The notes: generated by a model not told the origin, from the letters alone. 64,000 nucleotides of DNA from Clostridiales bacterium (GCA_902362775.1 CABIXV010000001.1:62001-126000), one strand, 5' to 3'. Shown: positions 40,894 to 53,620, numbered from the stretch's first letter. Made by a program: numbers and translations.

Positions 40894-41484
40894 ATGACAG
40901 ATTTAAAAAAGCTGACCGCGAATTTGGAAAAAAAGGGCTACATCGTCCGGTACTTTGATACCCCACAAGAGGCGGCCGACTATCTGGACAGCAGGATCAA
41001 CGGCAAGACAGTGGCCTTTGGCGGCTCCATGACATTGAAAAGCATGGAGCTATACCCCAAGCTGTCCTCTCATAACCAAGTTGTCTGGCACTGGGAGGGG
41101 GGCGACCTGACGGACGCCATGTCCACCCAGGTGTACCTCACCTCTGTCAACGCGGTGGCAGAAACCGGGGAGCTCATCAACATTGACGGAAACGGGAACC
41201 GGGTAGCCTCTACCGCCTTTGGACACCAGGAGGTCTACTTTGTGGCAGGGACCAATAAGATCGCCCCTGATTTGGACTCCGCTCTGTGGCGGGCTAGGAA
41301 TGTAGCGGCCCCCAAGAGGGCACAGAGTATGGGCAGAAGGACCCCATGCGCGGTGAAGGCCGACCGCTGCTATGATTGCCAGAGCCCGGATCGAATCTGC
41401 CGGGTCCTCACTGTCCTGTGGGCGCCGCCCCTAAACCATCCCCATATGGAGGTCATACTGATCGGCCAGGAGCTCGGTATGTAA
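40894..41484 (+). CDS. LUD-domain protein (lactate utilization-type)
   Basis: This 196-residue protein has the LUD/LutC-like fold: GKTVAFGGSMTLKSMELYP near residues 38-55, YLTSVNAVAETGELINIDGN in the middle, and a Cys-rich end (DRCYDCQSPDRIC). The family belongs to the lactate utilization (LutABC) superfamily, but stand-alone clostridial members have no proven role. AAGGAAGG precedes the ATG. It is 20 bp after the YitT gene. Confidence 0.9.
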   Translation: MTDLKKLTANLEKKGYIVRYFDTPQEAADYLDSRINGKTVAFGGSMTLKSMELYPKLSSHNQVVWHWEGGDLTDAMSTQVYLTSVNAVAETGELINIDGNGNRVASTAFGHQEVYFVAGTNKIAPDLDSALWRARNVAAPKRAQSMGRRTPCAVKADRCYDCQSPDRICRVLTVLWAPPLNHPHMEVILIGQELGM

Positions 41485-41514
41485 AACCGGCCGCCAAAGA
41501 AAGGCTGTGTACTG

Positions 41515-42594
41515 ATGAAGCAACGATCTCTGGCCTGTCTGGCCATCTCTGCCGCCCTGCTGTTGTCCGGGTGCTCCTCCATGCTGGACCGGGAGTATCT
41601 GGACATCACGACCCACAACGCGGCTCCTACCACAGAAGGGGATACCTCCATTCTACGGGCGGACAGCTATCAGGAGCTGGTCAATGTGCTCATCTACATG
41701 GTCAGCACCGGGGCGGAGAACGGCACCATCCGTCTGTATATCGACTCTGAGGATGTGGCCAAGGACCTGGAGGATGCCTGCCGTGAGGTGGTCCAGGAGG
41801 ACCCCTTGGGTGCCTATGCCGTGGAGTACATCAAACACAGCGTGGACTCTATCGTCACCTACTCCGAGGCCCAGGTCCAGATCATCTATCGCCGTACCAG
41901 AGAACAGGTGGCCTCCATCGTTTCGGCCACCGGGGCTGCCGCCATCCGTGGCGAACTGGAGGAGAGTCTGGCGTCCTTCGCTCCAGAATCTGTGCTTCGC
42001 CTTAGCTATTTTGACGGAGATGAGGCCTACATTTTGGATCTGGTCCGGGAAGCCTATTTTGCTACGCCGGCTACCGCCCTGGATCTCCCTGAGGCCACGG
42101 TGGCCTTCTATCCAGACAGCGGCAGTCAGCGCGTGGTGGAGATCAGCCTGCACTACCACCTGGACGAGCAGGAGCTGGTTCACCGCAGGGAAGTTCTAGA
42201 CCAGACCGTTCAAAAAATGACGGCGATTCTCCAATCTCAGTTCTTCACTACGGAGGAATTACTCCCTGCAGCCGCCCAGGCCATCCATGCCGCCGGCGGA
42301 TATGATCCAGAGGGTGGGTCCACCGCCTACCATGCCCTGCTGGAGAGGGGGGCCGACGACCAGGGGCTCGCCCTGGCGGCAGCTATGGTCTATAACCGGC
42401 TGGATATTTCCTGTCAGGTGATTGAGGGCTCGTTGGACGGTGCCCCCCATTTTTGGAATGTCATTCAACTCCCGGAGAGCCAGTACCACCTGGACCTGTC
42501 CCAATATGGCGAACACGGCTTCTCCCTGTTCTCCAGCGCGGAGATGGAGCAAAGGGGATATCTCTGGGACCCAGAGGATATTCTGCCGCGCTGA
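41515..42594 (+). CDS. Surface lipoprotein with transglutaminase-like C-terminal region
   Basis: This 359-residue exported lipoprotein has the lipobox LLSGC (residues about 16-20). A central region follows with a possible GerMN-like or unrecognised fold (PEATVAFYPDSGSQRVVEIS). The C-terminal half contains the transglutaminase-like remnant LALAAAMVYNRLDISCQVIE and PHFWNVIQL, where Cys, His and Asp-like residues are recognisable. It is thus a cell-surface protein of unknown target. AAAGAAAGG precedes the ATG. It is the last gene before the tRNA promoter. Confidence 0.75.
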   Translation: MKQRSLACLAISAALLLSGCSSMLDREYLDITTHNAAPTTEGDTSILRADSYQELVNVLIYMVSTGAENGTIRLYIDSEDVAKDLEDACREVVQEDPLGAYAVEYIKHSVDSIVTYSEAQVQIIYRRTREQVASIVSATGAAAIRGELEESLASFAPESVLRLSYFDGDEAYILDLVREAYFATPATALDLPEATVAFYPDSGSQRVVEISLHYHLDEQELVHRREVLDQTVQKMTAILQSQFFTTEELLPAAAQAIHAAGGYDPEGGSTAYHALLERGADDQGLALAAAMVYNRLDISCQVIEGSLDGAPHFWNVIQLPESQYHLDLSQYGEHGFSLFSSAEMEQRGYLWDPEDILPR

Positions 42595-42637
42595 GGGTCC
42601 CCCCATTGAAAGATTTTTCAAAATTTAAATTTTGGGG

Positions 42638-42665
42638 TTGACATCGCTCTGTTTTCTGTTATAAT
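42638..42665 (+). promoter_or_regulatory. Promoter of tRNA-Gly
   Basis: TTGACA (42638-42643), 16 bp, TATAAT (42660-42665). Transcription should start a few bases before the mature tRNA end at 42679. Confidence 0.9.
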
Positions 42666-42678
42666 ACCATTTGTCGCT

Positions 42679-42754
42679 GCGAGTGTAGCTCATCTGGTAG
42701 AGCGCCACCTTGCCAAGGTGGAGGTAGCGAGTTCGAGCCTCGTCACTCGCTCCA
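42679..42754 (+). tRNA. tRNA-Gly (GCC anticodon)
   Basis: A 76-nt cloverleaf: acceptor GCGAGTG/CACTCGC, anticodon arm CCACC-TTGCCAA-GGTGG with GCC anticodon, T-loop TTCGAGC, discriminator T and an encoded CCA end. Confidence 0.97.
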
Positions 42755-42759
42755 AGTGG

Positions 42760-42786
42760 AAAGACACGACATATGTCGTGTCTTTC
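42760..42786 (+). terminator. Terminator after tRNA-Gly
   Basis: A perfect 26-bp palindrome AAAGACACGACAT/ATGTCGTGTCTTT is followed by CTTTTTG. Confidence 0.9.
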
Positions 42787-42903
42787 TTTTTGAATTTTCG
42801 TGCCCAGCCACTGTCCCTTCAGGGCAGGTCAGCGGTCCCTTATTCAGCCCTGTGGTAAAGGGTTACGCTCCCCTTTACTTCACCAAAGAAAGGAATCGGA
42901 AGT

Positions 42904-44121
42904 ATGGAACTCTTACACAAGTGGAACCATATCAGCCTAGTCAAACGGATCATCGTGGGACTTATTCTGGGCGCCGCTCTAGGCGCCCTCCTGCCTCAGG
43001 CCTCCGTCATCGGTATCCTGGGCACTCTGTTCGTCAATGCCTTGAAGGCTCTGGCCCCTCTGCTGGTCTTTTTCCTCGTCCTTCACTCCCTCTCACAGCA
43101 TAAAAAGGGAGCTAAGAGCAACATGTCCGCTGTGATCGTCTTTTATCTGATTGGCACCTTTCTGGCCGCGCTGTGCGCCGTGGTGACCAGCTTTCTCTTT
43201 CCATCCACTCTGATTTTGGCCGAGCAGGCCGAGCAGGCTGCCCCTGGCGGCATCGCTGACGTGCTCCAGAATCTGCTGAACAGCGCCGTAAGCAACCCCA
43301 TCTCCGCCATCGCTGAAGCAAACTATATTGGCGTGCTGCTGTGGGCCGTTGTCTTTGGACTAGCCATGCGTGAGGCCGGCGAGGGCACCAAGACCGTACT
43401 GGGCGACATCTCCAATATGCTGTCCTCCGCAATCCGATGGGTCATTAGCTGCGCCCCCTTCGGCATCCTAGGGCTTGTCTATACCACGGTATCCGATACC
43501 GGCTTTGAGTCCTTTCTGAATTATGGCCGGCTAATTCTGGTCTTAGTAGGCTGTATGCTCCTGGTAGCTCTGGTCGTCAACCCCATCATCGTCTACCTGG
43601 CTATTCGGAAAAATCCCTATCCCCTGGTCTTTCGATGTCTGAAGGACAGCGGCATCATGGCTTTCTTTACCCGCAGCTCGGCGGCTAATATCCCGGTGAA
43701 TATGAAGCTGTGTGAAGACTTGGGTCTGGATAAGGAGAAGTACTCCGTTTCCATTCCCCTGGGAGCCACTATTAACATGGCTGGCGCTGCCATCACTATT
43801 ACCATCCTTACCCTGGCCGCCGCCAACACGCTGGGGATTTCTGTGGACTTTCCCACTGCCCTCCTGCTGAGTCTGGTTTCCTCTGTGGCCGCCTGTGGCT
43901 CCTCCGGCGTGGCGGGAGGCTCGCTGCTCCTTATCCCAATGGCCTGCAGTATGTTCGGTATCTCCAGCGACATAGCCATGCAGGTGGTCGGCATCGGCTT
44001 TATTATCGGTGTCATACAGGACTCCTGTGAAACCGCACTTAACTCCTCCTCCGATGTGCTGTTCACTGCTGCGGCCGAGTTCCGCGGCCGCAGGAAAGCC
44101 GGACTGGATATGGGGTATTGA
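42904..44121 (+). CDS. sstT: Serine/threonine:Na+ symporter
   Basis: This 405-residue membrane transporter is of the dicarboxylate/amino-acid:cation symporter family. The family signature is in [20 protein letters not shown], and the later region has [20 protein letters not shown] with the NMAG sodium-site motif. The overall match is to SstT (Na+-coupled L-serine/threonine uptake). AAAGGAATCGGAAGT precedes the ATG. It is located 5.6 kb from the serine dehydratase genes and would supply their substrate. A terminator follows. Confidence 0.93.
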   Translation: MELLHKWNHISLVKRIIVGLILGAALGALLPQASVIGILGTLFVNALKALAPLLVFFLVLHSLSQHKKGAKSNMSAVIVFYLIGTFLAALCAVVTSFLFPSTLILAEQAEQAAPGGIADVLQNLLNSAVSNPISAIAEANYIGVLLWAVVFGLAMREAGEGTKTVLGDISNMLSSAIRWVISCAPFGILGLVYTTVSDTGFESFLNYGRLILVLVGCMLLVALVVNPIIVYLAIRKNPYPLVFRCLKDSGIMAFFTRSSAANIPVNMKLCEDLGLDKEKYSVSIPLGATINMAGAAITITILTLAAANTLGISVDFPTALLLSLVSSVAACGSSGVAGGSLLLIPMACSMFGISSDIAMQVVGIGFIIGVIQDSCETALNSSSDVLFTAAAEFRGRRKAGLDMGY

Positions 44122-44170
44122 TGGAGGGCCATTCCCTCCATGCGTCTAAAACAGTGGGTTAAATATAATA

Positions 44171-44214
44171 AGGAGACACTGCCCTGGATTTTCCGGGCAG
44201 TGCCTCCTTTTTTA
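44171..44214 (+). terminator. Terminator after sstT
   Basis: Stem AGGAG-A-CACTGCCC / GGGCAGTG-C-CTCCT followed by TTTTTTATC. Confidence 0.9.
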
Positions 44215-44259
44215 TCTTGTCCCACTGACAAAGTGAGGAAACATACAGTAAAACCGTCC

Positions 44260-44973
44260 TTAAACCTCTTGCGGCGCCTCACCTGAAGCCCTGAAAACCT
44301 TTGCGGCTCTAGCGTTCTCGGCTCTCCGATCCTCGATGGCCTCCTTCAGAAGCATATCCTTCACCTTCATCAGTCGAATGGTGTTGGCCCGCTCGTTTTC
44401 ATCCAGCTTCATGGTGATATACTTGATATTTTCCTGCATCTCCGGGATCTTCACATACTCCAAAGCGTTGACCCGGCGGCGGGTCTTCTCGATCTCCTCC
44501 GCCAAAAGCTGTGAGGTCTTTTCGATCTCCGCCAGCTTCAGCATATCCTGGAACACCTGTGACATAGCGTCCACCGCGTCGTCCAGCTCGCCGCTGGTCT
44601 GGGCAAAGCCATAGGGATAGATCTCCCCTGGGTCCTGGCTGCTGGTGCGGAATTCATATTTGGGCACGTCCACTGACATGATGTTCTGGAAGGTCATATC
44701 CAGCTCCACAGACTGCTTGGGGTAGAGCAGGGACTGCTCCAGCATCTCTGGAGACATCAGAGCCGCGGCCACAGTGAAAGAGCCGTGGGCCCGCATAAGC
44801 CCCTCCTCCACCCGGCGGCGCAGGGAACGATTCTCTCGAATCACGTCCATAAACTGCTTCATCAGCTCATCTCGCTTATCCTTGAGCAGCTTATGGCCCC
44901 GCTGGGCGGTCTTTAGCCGGCCCTTGAGCCGGGTGAGCTCCATACGGGTGGGATTGATGGTCGTGGAAGGCAT
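44260..44973 (-). CDS. ntpD: V-type ATP synthase subunit D
   Basis: This 237-residue central-stalk (rotor) subunit forms the long coiled coil inside the A3B3 head. The conserved N-terminal block PTRMELTRLKGRLKTAQRGH and the late TRRRVNALEYVKIPEM are clear. It is the last gene of the operon, 12 bp after subunit B. Confidence 0.96.
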   Translation of the reverse strand: MPSTTINPTRMELTRLKGRLKTAQRGHKLLKDKRDELMKQFMDVIRENRSLRRRVEEGLMRAHGSFTVAAALMSPEMLEQSLLYPKQSVELDMTFQNIMSVDVPKYEFRTSSQDPGEIYPYGFAQTSGELDDAVDAMSQVFQDMLKLAEIEKTSQLLAEEIEKTRRRVNALEYVKIPEMQENIKYITMKLDENERANTIRLMKVKDMLLKEAIEDRRAENARAAKVFRASGEAPQEV

Positions 44974-44985
44974 TTCACTCCCCCC

Positions 44986-46362
44986 TTAGTCCTTCTTGGG
45001 CAAATACTTGTCGATATACTCCGGCTTGATCCGCTTCAACTCACTCCGGGGCAGGATAGATAGCAGCTCCCAGCCCAGATCCAGCGTCTCCTCAATCGAG
45101 CGGTTCTCATCTGTCCCCTGAGAAACGTACCGCTTTTCAAATTCATCCGCAAATTTAGCATAGAGCAGGTCGGTGGGGCTCAACGCCGCCTCGCCCAGGA
45201 TGGACATGAGCTCCTTGTTCTCCTTTCCGGTGGCGTAGGCAGAAAAGAGCTGATTCATGGTGCCTGAGTGGTCCTCCCGGGTCTTGCCCGCTCCGGTGCC
45301 CTTGTCCTTTAGACGGGACAGGGATGGCAGTACGTCCACCGGGGGATTGATGCCCCTACGGTACAGCTCCCTGGAAAGAATGATCTGCCCCTCGGTAATA
45401 TAGCCGGTCAGGTCGGGAATGGGGTGGGTCTTGTCGTCCTCCGGCATAGTCAGGATAGGGATCAGGGTAATGGATCCCTCCTTGCCCAGCTGGCGGCCTG
45501 CCCGCTCGTACAGGGTCGCCAGGTTGGTATACAGGTAACCGGGGTAGCCCCGGCGGCCTGGGACCTCCTTCTTGGCGGCGGAGACCTCCCGTAGCGCCTC
45601 GGCATAGTTGGTGATGTCGGTCATGATGACCAGTACGTGCATATTCTTCTCAAAGGCCAGATATTCCGCCGCCGTCAGGGCCATGCGGGGCGTGGCGATA
45701 CGCTCCACTGCCGGGTCGTTGGCCAGATTGGTAAACAGCACCGTACGGTCGATGGCGCCGGTACGCCGGAACTCCTGGACGAAGAACTCCGACTCCTCAA
45801 AGGTGATGCCAATGGCGGCGAAAACCACGGCGAAGTTGGATTCCCCATCCAGCACCTTGGCCTGCCGGGCGATTTGGGCCGCCAAAGCGGCGTGAGGCAG
45901 GCCGGACCCGGAGAAGATAGGCAGCTTTTGGCCGCGGACCAGGGTGTTCAGCCCGTCAATGGTAGAGATACCCGTCTGAATGAACTCATTGGGGTAGTTG
46001 CGGGCGGCGGGATTCATGGCCAGACCGTTGATATCCCGATACTCGTCGGCCAGGATGGCTGGGCCGCCGTCAATAGGCTCCCCCATGCCGTTAAACACCC
46101 GGCCCAGCATATCTCCGGACACCCCCAGTTGAAGAGGGTGTCCCAGGAACCTGATTTTGGAGTCCGCCAGATTGATACCGGCTGAGTTTTCAAACAGCTG
46201 GACCACTGCGGTATTCCCGTTTACTTCCAACACCTGACAGCGGCGGACGGTGCCGTCGGTCAGTTCGATCTCTCCCAGCTCGTCATAGGTGACGCCCTGT
46301 ACCCGGTCCACCACCATTAGGGGGCCGGATATCTCCTGTATCGTCTTATACTCTCGGATCAC
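44986..46362 (-). CDS. ntpB: V-type ATP synthase subunit B
   Basis: This 458-residue non-catalytic head subunit has no Walker A lysine; the site reads [18 protein letters not shown], as in other V-type B chains. DNLNTL-type ([16 protein letters not shown]) and [13 protein letters not shown] motifs are present. It overlaps subunit A by 4 bp. Confidence 0.98.
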   Translation of the reverse strand: MIREYKTIQEISGPLMVVDRVQGVTYDELGEIELTDGTVRRCQVLEVNGNTAVVQLFENSAGINLADSKIRFLGHPLQLGVSGDMLGRVFNGMGEPIDGGPAILADEYRDINGLAMNPAARNYPNEFIQTGISTIDGLNTLVRGQKLPIFSGSGLPHAALAAQIARQAKVLDGESNFAVVFAAIGITFEESEFFVQEFRRTGAIDRTVLFTNLANDPAVERIATPRMALTAAEYLAFEKNMHVLVIMTDITNYAEALREVSAAKKEVPGRRGYPGYLYTNLATLYERAGRQLGKEGSITLIPILTMPEDDKTHPIPDLTGYITEGQIILSRELYRRGINPPVDVLPSLSRLKDKGTGAGKTREDHSGTMNQLFSAYATGKENKELMSILGEAALSPTDLLYAKFADEFEKRYVSQGTDENRSIEETLDLGWELLSILPRSELKRIKPEYIDKYLPKKD

Positions 46363-48134
46363 AGTGCATCCTCTCCCTTCTCGGCAATGGCGCTGATCTC
46401 TTCCTCCATCTCCACCAACAGGTTGGCGTAGGAGTCTTTATACAGATCAGCGGGGACGGACTTGGCCCGGCCGATCTTCTCCCGTGCGGGGATGGAGAAC
46501 AGAGCGTTCAAATCGCCTCCCCGCTCTGACGCGCCCCGGCACTCCTGGTCGTACTGGTGGATCATAGCCAGCAGGCGGGCCTGGCGGTCATACTCCGAGT
46601 AGGAGTCGATGTCCGCGAAGGAGTTCTGCTGGAGGAAGTCCTCCCGGATCATCTTGGCAGTCTCCAAAGTAATCTGGTCCTTGGGGGACAGAGAGTCCTT
46701 GCCCACCAGCTGGACGATCTCGTTCAGGCTGGCCTCCTCCTGGAGGATGGCCATGGCCCATTCCCGGTTCTGCAGGAACTCCTTGCCCAGATTTTCATCA
46801 TACCAGGGCTTCAGTGAGTCCAGATATAAGGAGTGGGAGGTCAACCAGTTGATGGCCGGGAAGTGGCGGCGATAGGCCAAGGAGGAGTCCAGGGCCCAGA
46901 ACACCTTGACGATACGCATGGTGGCCTGGGACACGGGCTCGGACAGGTCGCCGCCCGGTGGGGACACGGCGCCCACGGCGGTCAGACTGCCCCGGCGGTC
47001 CCCATCGGACCCCAGACAGGCCACGGAGCCGGCCCGCTCATAGAACTGAGCCAGACGGGAAGACAGATAGGCTGGGTAGCCCTCCTCGCCGGGCATCTCC
47101 TCCAGACGGCCGGACATCTCACGCAAAGCCTCGGCCCAGCGGGAGGTGGAGTCAGCGATGACGGCCACGGCGTAGCCCATATCCCGGAAGTATTCTGCGA
47201 TAGTGATACCAGTATAAATAGACGCCTCACGGGCGGCCACCGGCATATCAGAGGTGTTGGCGATGAGGACAGTCCGCTTCATCAGGGACTCTCCAGTGCG
47301 GGGGTCCACCAGTTCGGGGAACTCCCGGAGCACGTCGGTCATCTCGTTGCCCCGCTCGCCGCAGCCGATATAGACCACCAAGTCCACATCGGACCACTTG
47401 GCCAGGGCGTGCTGCATCACCGTTTTACCAGAACCAAATGGGCCGGGGATGGCGGCGGTGCCCCCCTTGGCCACAGGGAAGAAAGTATCTACAATACGCT
47501 GGCCAGATTGGAGGGGAATGACGGGGGGATACTTACGCTTATAGGGCCGACCCACACGGACGGGCCATTTTTGCATCATAGGCAGCTCCACCTGGGAGCC
47601 GTCCTCCTGCTCCAGAACAGCCACCGTCTCCGTAACGGTGAAGGCACCGGACTGAATGGACAGGATTTTCCCCTTCATTTTCGGGGGGATCATGATCTTA
47701 TGGAGGATAGAGGATGTCTCCTGGACAGTGCCGATGACATCACCGCCCACCACCTGGGCCCCCGGTTGGACCGTGGGGACAAACTCCCACTTCTTTTCCC
47801 GATCCAGGGCAGGGACCTCCACACCGCGGGGCAGGTTGTTCCCCTGGACCTTTTTCATGATTTCCTCTAGGGGGCGCTGGATGCCGTCGTAAATATTTTC
47901 CACCAGACCGGGGCCCAGCTCCACAGACAGGGGGGCGCCGGTGGTGACCACCTCGGCCCCAGGGCCCAGTCCGGAGGTCTCCTCATAGACCTGAATGGAG
48001 GCAGAGTCTCCGGTCATGGTGAGGATCTCGCCGATGAGGCGCTGCTGGCCCACACGGACCACGTCGGCCATATTGGCCTCCTCCATACCGGTGGCCACCA
48101 CCAGCGGGCCGGAGACCTTGACGATCTTTCCCAT
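46359..48134 (-). CDS. ntpA: V-type ATP synthase subunit A (catalytic)
   Basis: This 591-residue catalytic subunit contains the P-loop [11 protein letters not shown] (about 234-244), the family-specific non-homologous insert, [14 protein letters not shown], and the arginine-finger partner sites. AGAAAGAAGG precedes the ATG. Upstream is the GNAT gene (40-nt gap) and downstream is subunit B. Confidence 0.98.
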   Translation of the reverse strand: MGKIVKVSGPLVVATGMEEANMADVVRVGQQRLIGEILTMTGDSASIQVYEETSGLGPGAEVVTTGAPLSVELGPGLVENIYDGIQRPLEEIMKKVQGNNLPRGVEVPALDREKKWEFVPTVQPGAQVVGGDVIGTVQETSSILHKIMIPPKMKGKILSIQSGAFTVTETVAVLEQEDGSQVELPMMQKWPVRVGRPYKRKYPPVIPLQSGQRIVDTFFPVAKGGTAAIPGPFGSGKTVMQHALAKWSDVDLVVYIGCGERGNEMTDVLREFPELVDPRTGESLMKRTVLIANTSDMPVAAREASIYTGITIAEYFRDMGYAVAVIADSTSRWAEALREMSGRLEEMPGEEGYPAYLSSRLAQFYERAGSVACLGSDGDRRGSLTAVGAVSPPGGDLSEPVSQATMRIVKVFWALDSSLAYRRHFPAINWLTSHSLYLDSLKPWYDENLGKEFLQNREWAMAILQEEASLNEIVQLVGKDSLSPKDQITLETAKMIREDFLQQNSFADIDSYSEYDRQARLLAMIHQYDQECRGASERGGDLNALFSIPAREKIGRAKSVPADLYKDSYANLLVEMEEEISAIAEKGEDAL

Positions 48135-48174
48135 AGGCTAAACCTTCTTTCTTCTGGCTCTGTTCCACTGGCCT

Positions 48175-48675
48175 TCAAAGGAGGGGGCGCTGCCGCAGGT
48201 TACCCTGGTAGCTGCCCACTTCCATTGAGCCCACATAGGAGAAGCCAAGTCGTTCATAGTAGTCATTCAGCGCTGGATTGTTCCGTCCACAGTCCAGACG
48301 CAGATAGTCCTTCCCCATGGCTTTGGCCAGTGCCATACACTGCCTTAGCATCCGCTCCCCGGCGCCTGGGGTATCTGGGTCAGCGGCCAGGTTATGGACA
48401 TAGAGCGCGGACCCCCCAGCAGGCCAGCGATCATCCTCTTCCAGCAGCACCGCCACCACATCGGGCGTCCCGTCAGGCCTCCACAGGCCATAGAGCTCCC
48501 CATTTCGGGCCCGCTCCTGGAAATAGGTCAGGGGATAGTAGGTAAGATAGTCGTCCCGCTCCCACTGACGTATCCCCCGCTCCTCCAGCCAGGTGATCCG
48601 TCTGAGGATCAGCTGGAAAAGCCGCGGTGCCTCTTCCAGAGAGGCAAGACGGAGGACCTCTTCCTGGTCCGTCAT
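48175..48675 (-). CDS. GNAT-family N-acetyltransferase embedded in the V-ATPase operon
   Basis: This 166-residue acetyltransferase has the GNAT core: a substrate half (ITWLEERGIRQWERDDYLTY), the strand VHNLAADPDTPGAGERMLRQ with the acetyl-CoA-binding pattern, and the terminal NPALNDYYERLGFSYVG. The protein substrate is unknown. It overlaps subunit F by 4 bp, so it is translated with the pump. It might modify a pump subunit or only be a hitchhiker. Confidence 0.9.
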   Translation of the reverse strand: MTDQEEVLRLASLEEAPRLFQLILRRITWLEERGIRQWERDDYLTYYPLTYFQERARNGELYGLWRPDGTPDVVAVLLEEDDRWPAGGSALYVHNLAADPDTPGAGERMLRQCMALAKAMGKDYLRLDCGRNNPALNDYYERLGFSYVGSMEVGSYQGNLRQRPLL

Positions 48676-48980
48676 AGGATATCAGCGCCCACAGCCCGCT
48701 CTACCGCGGTCTTAATATTGGCCATGCCGATACCCAGGGGACCCTCCTTTCCGGGAATTAAAATGATCGCCGGGGTCAGCGCATCCTTATACCGCGCGAT
48801 GTCAGCCGTCAGTTTGGTGGCCAGCTGCTCGGTCATATAGATAATGGCGTAATTCTCCCTGGCCAGCCGGTGGAGCGTCTCGTGCCCCTCCTCCGGGCCA
48901 GCCACAGGGTATACATCCAGCCCCAGGGCCTTAAAGCCCAGGACGCTGTCTACGTCGCCCATCACCGCGATCTTATACAT
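48672..48980 (-). CDS. ntpF: V-type ATP synthase subunit F
   Basis: This 102-residue small rotor-associated subunit has the family start YKIAVMGDVDSVLGFKALGL and the later YAIIYMTEQLA. It lies 15 bp after subunit C and overlaps the GNAT gene. Confidence 0.95.
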   Translation of the reverse strand: MYKIAVMGDVDSVLGFKALGLDVYPVAGPEEGHETLHRLARENYAIIYMTEQLATKLTADIARYKDALTPAIILIPGKEGPLGIGMANIKTAVERAVGADIL

Positions 48981-48995
48981 CTCCAGCCACCCCCC

Positions 48996-49988
48996 TTATA
49001 CATAGGTCTGCCGAAGCCGGGCCCGGATGGTATCTCCGTCCAGTCCAGCTGCCCGCCCGGCAAAGATGGTGCGGACTGCCGTAAACTCCAGCTCCTTGGC
49101 ATAGAGGTAGCCGATGACCGTCTGCTCCCCAAAGGGGACCATGCGGGCGGCGGCCAAATAGGCTGTAAGCGCATCGTCACAGGCCTTTTCAAAGGCGGTC
49201 AGAGATCCTCCACCGGGCAGGGCTACCTTGGCCCCCAGCTGGGCGGCCTGGGCCAGGGGTCCCGACTGGAACACCTCGCCCAGTGTGTCTGCCCGGGCGG
49301 AAGCTACTGTCTGCTGAGACACATTTCCTCCTGGCAGCAGCACCCGGCGCAGGAAGTCTCCCTCTTTGCCCATTCGGGCCGCCCGGACAGCGGTCCGAAG
49401 ATTGGCCACATCCACACTCAGCCGGACATAGCCCAGGAGGAAGGGGCTGCCCAGCGCCTTGGCCAGTCGTTCCATCTCCTGATAGCAGCTTCGGTCCAGA
49501 AGCAGATCGGCCTGCTGGGGATCCCGGCTCTCCCTTAGAAGGGTCCATGCTTGGGCCATAGCCCGCTGGAACTCCTCTGAACAGCCCTGGAGCTCCTCCC
49601 GCCGCCATCCCTCCAGCAGCTCTCTGGGGTCATACCGCCCACCGGCCAGCAGCAGGCGCTCTGGGTCGGCGCCCACAGCCTGGGCCTTCAGAATAACCTT
49701 GGCGTTGTGATAATCATATTTCAATTGGAATATCTCCGCCAGGCGGGGATCTGGTACCGCCCCGGCGATGTCTCGGAAGGTATCGGCCCGGGCCTGGGCA
49801 AGCACGCCCTCCAGCCCGCCTCCTCTATCCTCCGGGTAACCGCACTCGGTGAGGATCTTCATAGCCTCCCCGTTCTCCCTGGCGTCAATCATCCGGTCCA
49901 TCCTCTCCCTTGTCAGCAGGCGGTTCTCCATGGCCCGGATCCTGGTAGAAATGGACAGGTAGTCTATATCCTTTATCTGGTGGGACAA
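48996..49988 (-). CDS. ntpC: V-type ATP synthase subunit C (V0D/AC39)
   Basis: This 330-residue subunit caps the membrane rotor. The TTG at 49988 is chosen because GGGAGGGAATATT precedes it; an upstream ATG at 50057 lies inside the hairpin region and would have no ribosome site. Conserved parts are YLSISTRIRAMENRLLTRER, the helical repeats with KYDYHNAKVILKAQ, and a late ELEFTAVRTIFAGR. It is preceded by the long hairpin at 50015-50100. Confidence 0.95.
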   Translation of the reverse strand: MSHQIKDIDYLSISTRIRAMENRLLTRERMDRMIDARENGEAMKILTECGYPEDRGGGLEGVLAQARADTFRDIAGAVPDPRLAEIFQLKYDYHNAKVILKAQAVGADPERLLLAGGRYDPRELLEGWRREELQGCSEEFQRAMAQAWTLLRESRDPQQADLLLDRSCYQEMERLAKALGSPFLLGYVRLSVDVANLRTAVRAARMGKEGDFLRRVLLPGGNVSQQTVASARADTLGEVFQSGPLAQAAQLGAKVALPGGGSLTAFEKACDDALTAYLAAARMVPFGEQTVIGYLYAKELEFTAVRTIFAGRAAGLDGDTIRARLRQTYV

Positions 49989-50014
49989 AATATTCCCTCC
50001 CTTACTTGAGAGTG

Positions 50015-50100
50015 GAGAGTTGGGCGTGGAGAGTGAAGATCCCGCGGGAAAGGGCATTTCTCCGCTCTTCCCCCTGACTCTTCACTCTGTCCCAACTCTC
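50015..50100 (-). repeat. Long inverted repeat between subunits E and C
   Basis: GAGAGTTGGG (50015-50024) pairs with CCCAACTCTC (50091-50100) and AGAGTGAAGA (50030-50039) with TCTTCACTCT (50079-50088). This forms one long hairpin that begins at the subunit E stop. It resembles a small palindromic repeat insert; it may tune expression of E over C. Confidence 0.75.
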
Positions 50101-50785
50101 AGGGGAACAGCACGCCGGCCACTTCCTTCTCCAGCTTCTCCCGCTGGAGGCGAACCAGTGTCTCAAAGGCGCAGTTTACCTCGATGTCCCCGTCCACCAT
50201 GATGAAGCCACCCTTGATAGGCCGGGTCTCCTCGCTCAGGGTAAGCAGGCCGGTACCTGTAACCATGGCGGCAGTGGTGTTGACCACCTTTCCCAGGAAG
50301 GCTCCTACCTTGGATTCGGTAATCGCTTCGGGCAGTTCGGGGGCCACCCCTTTTACCAGGGCCTCGTTGGCTGCCACCACCACCTGTTTGCCCACCCGAC
50401 TGCGGTCCTGGGGGGAGAAGATGAGCTGCTCCCGGCCAGTGGAAGACGCCTCCAGGGCCAGCTTGGTCAACAGCGCCACATACTCCTGCTCAGGCATGGC
50501 GCACAGCTTCTCCAGGGCCAGGTCAAATGCCTCGGCCAGCACCTCCTGCTTGGCGGCCAGCTCCAGCTTGCGCCGCTCCATCTGGGCGGCGGATTTCAGC
50601 CGCTCCAGCCGCTCGTCGGCGGTCCGGCGGCCACGGGCCAAAATCTCCTCCCGCTCTCGGTCGGCCTGGGCCTGGGCCTCCTCGCCGATGGAGCGGGCCT
50701 TTCGCTCCGTTTCCTCCAGAATGCGGGTCACTTCCGCCTCAGAGTCCTGAATGATCTTGGCCGTGATCTTTTCGATTCCTTCCAT
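50099..50785 (-). CDS. ntpE: V-type ATP synthase subunit E
   Basis: This 228-residue peripheral-stalk subunit has a long N-terminal helix rich in Glu, Arg and Ala (residues about 5-95, IQDSEAEVTRILEETERKAR) and a small C-terminal domain (GFIMVDGDIEVNCAFETLV). It pairs with the H/G-like subunit to form the stator. It follows subunit K by 24 bp. Confidence 0.95.
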   Translation of the reverse strand: MEGIEKITAKIIQDSEAEVTRILEETERKARSIGEEAQAQADREREEILARGRRTADERLERLKSAAQMERRKLELAAKQEVLAEAFDLALEKLCAMPEQEYVALLTKLALEASSTGREQLIFSPQDRSRVGKQVVVAANEALVKGVAPELPEAITESKVGAFLGKVVNTTAAMVTGTGLLTLSEETRPIKGGFIMVDGDIEVNCAFETLVRLQREKLEKEVAGVLFP

Positions 50786-50809
50786 ATGTTCGTCCCCTCT
50801 CGGTGGAAA

Positions 50810-53305
<2,496 letters not shown>

Positions 53306-53306
<1 letters not shown>

Positions 53307-53620
53307 CAGCGATTCACAACCTTTTCTACGATTGCGCGGGCGGCCTGGTCCAGCCGGGTCCGAGCTGTCCGCTTCCACTGCTCACAGTCTAATTTGGCCT
53401 GTTCCAGTACCTTCTGGGTAGCCTTAGCCGCTTCTTCCTCTGTCTGAACCAGCATCTGACGGGCCTCATTCTCTGCTTCAGTCCGGCTATCCGCCAATAG
53501 CCGCTGGGCAGCTCGTTGCGCCACCAGCAGCTTTTGCTTGCTCTCGGCCATGGCCTCCTCCTTGCGGCGGTCGGCCTCCGCCTCGACCTGCGTCACCTTT
53601 TGGATGGCTTCCACTGCCAT
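53306..53620 (-). CDS. V-type ATP synthase subunit H/G-like (stator stalk)
   Basis: This 104-residue, almost wholly helical protein has coiled-coil heptads (KVTQVEAEADRRKEEAMAES and onward). It corresponds to the small H (AhaH) or G subunit that pairs with E in the peripheral stalk. It is the first gene of the operon; the stop overlaps subunit I by one base. AAAGGTGGTGAGGAT precedes the ATG. Confidence 0.88.

Noticed and set aside
50003..50100. CRISPR-like repeat
   Set aside because: The arms form one inverted pair, not direct repeats with spacers; no cas genes are nearby.
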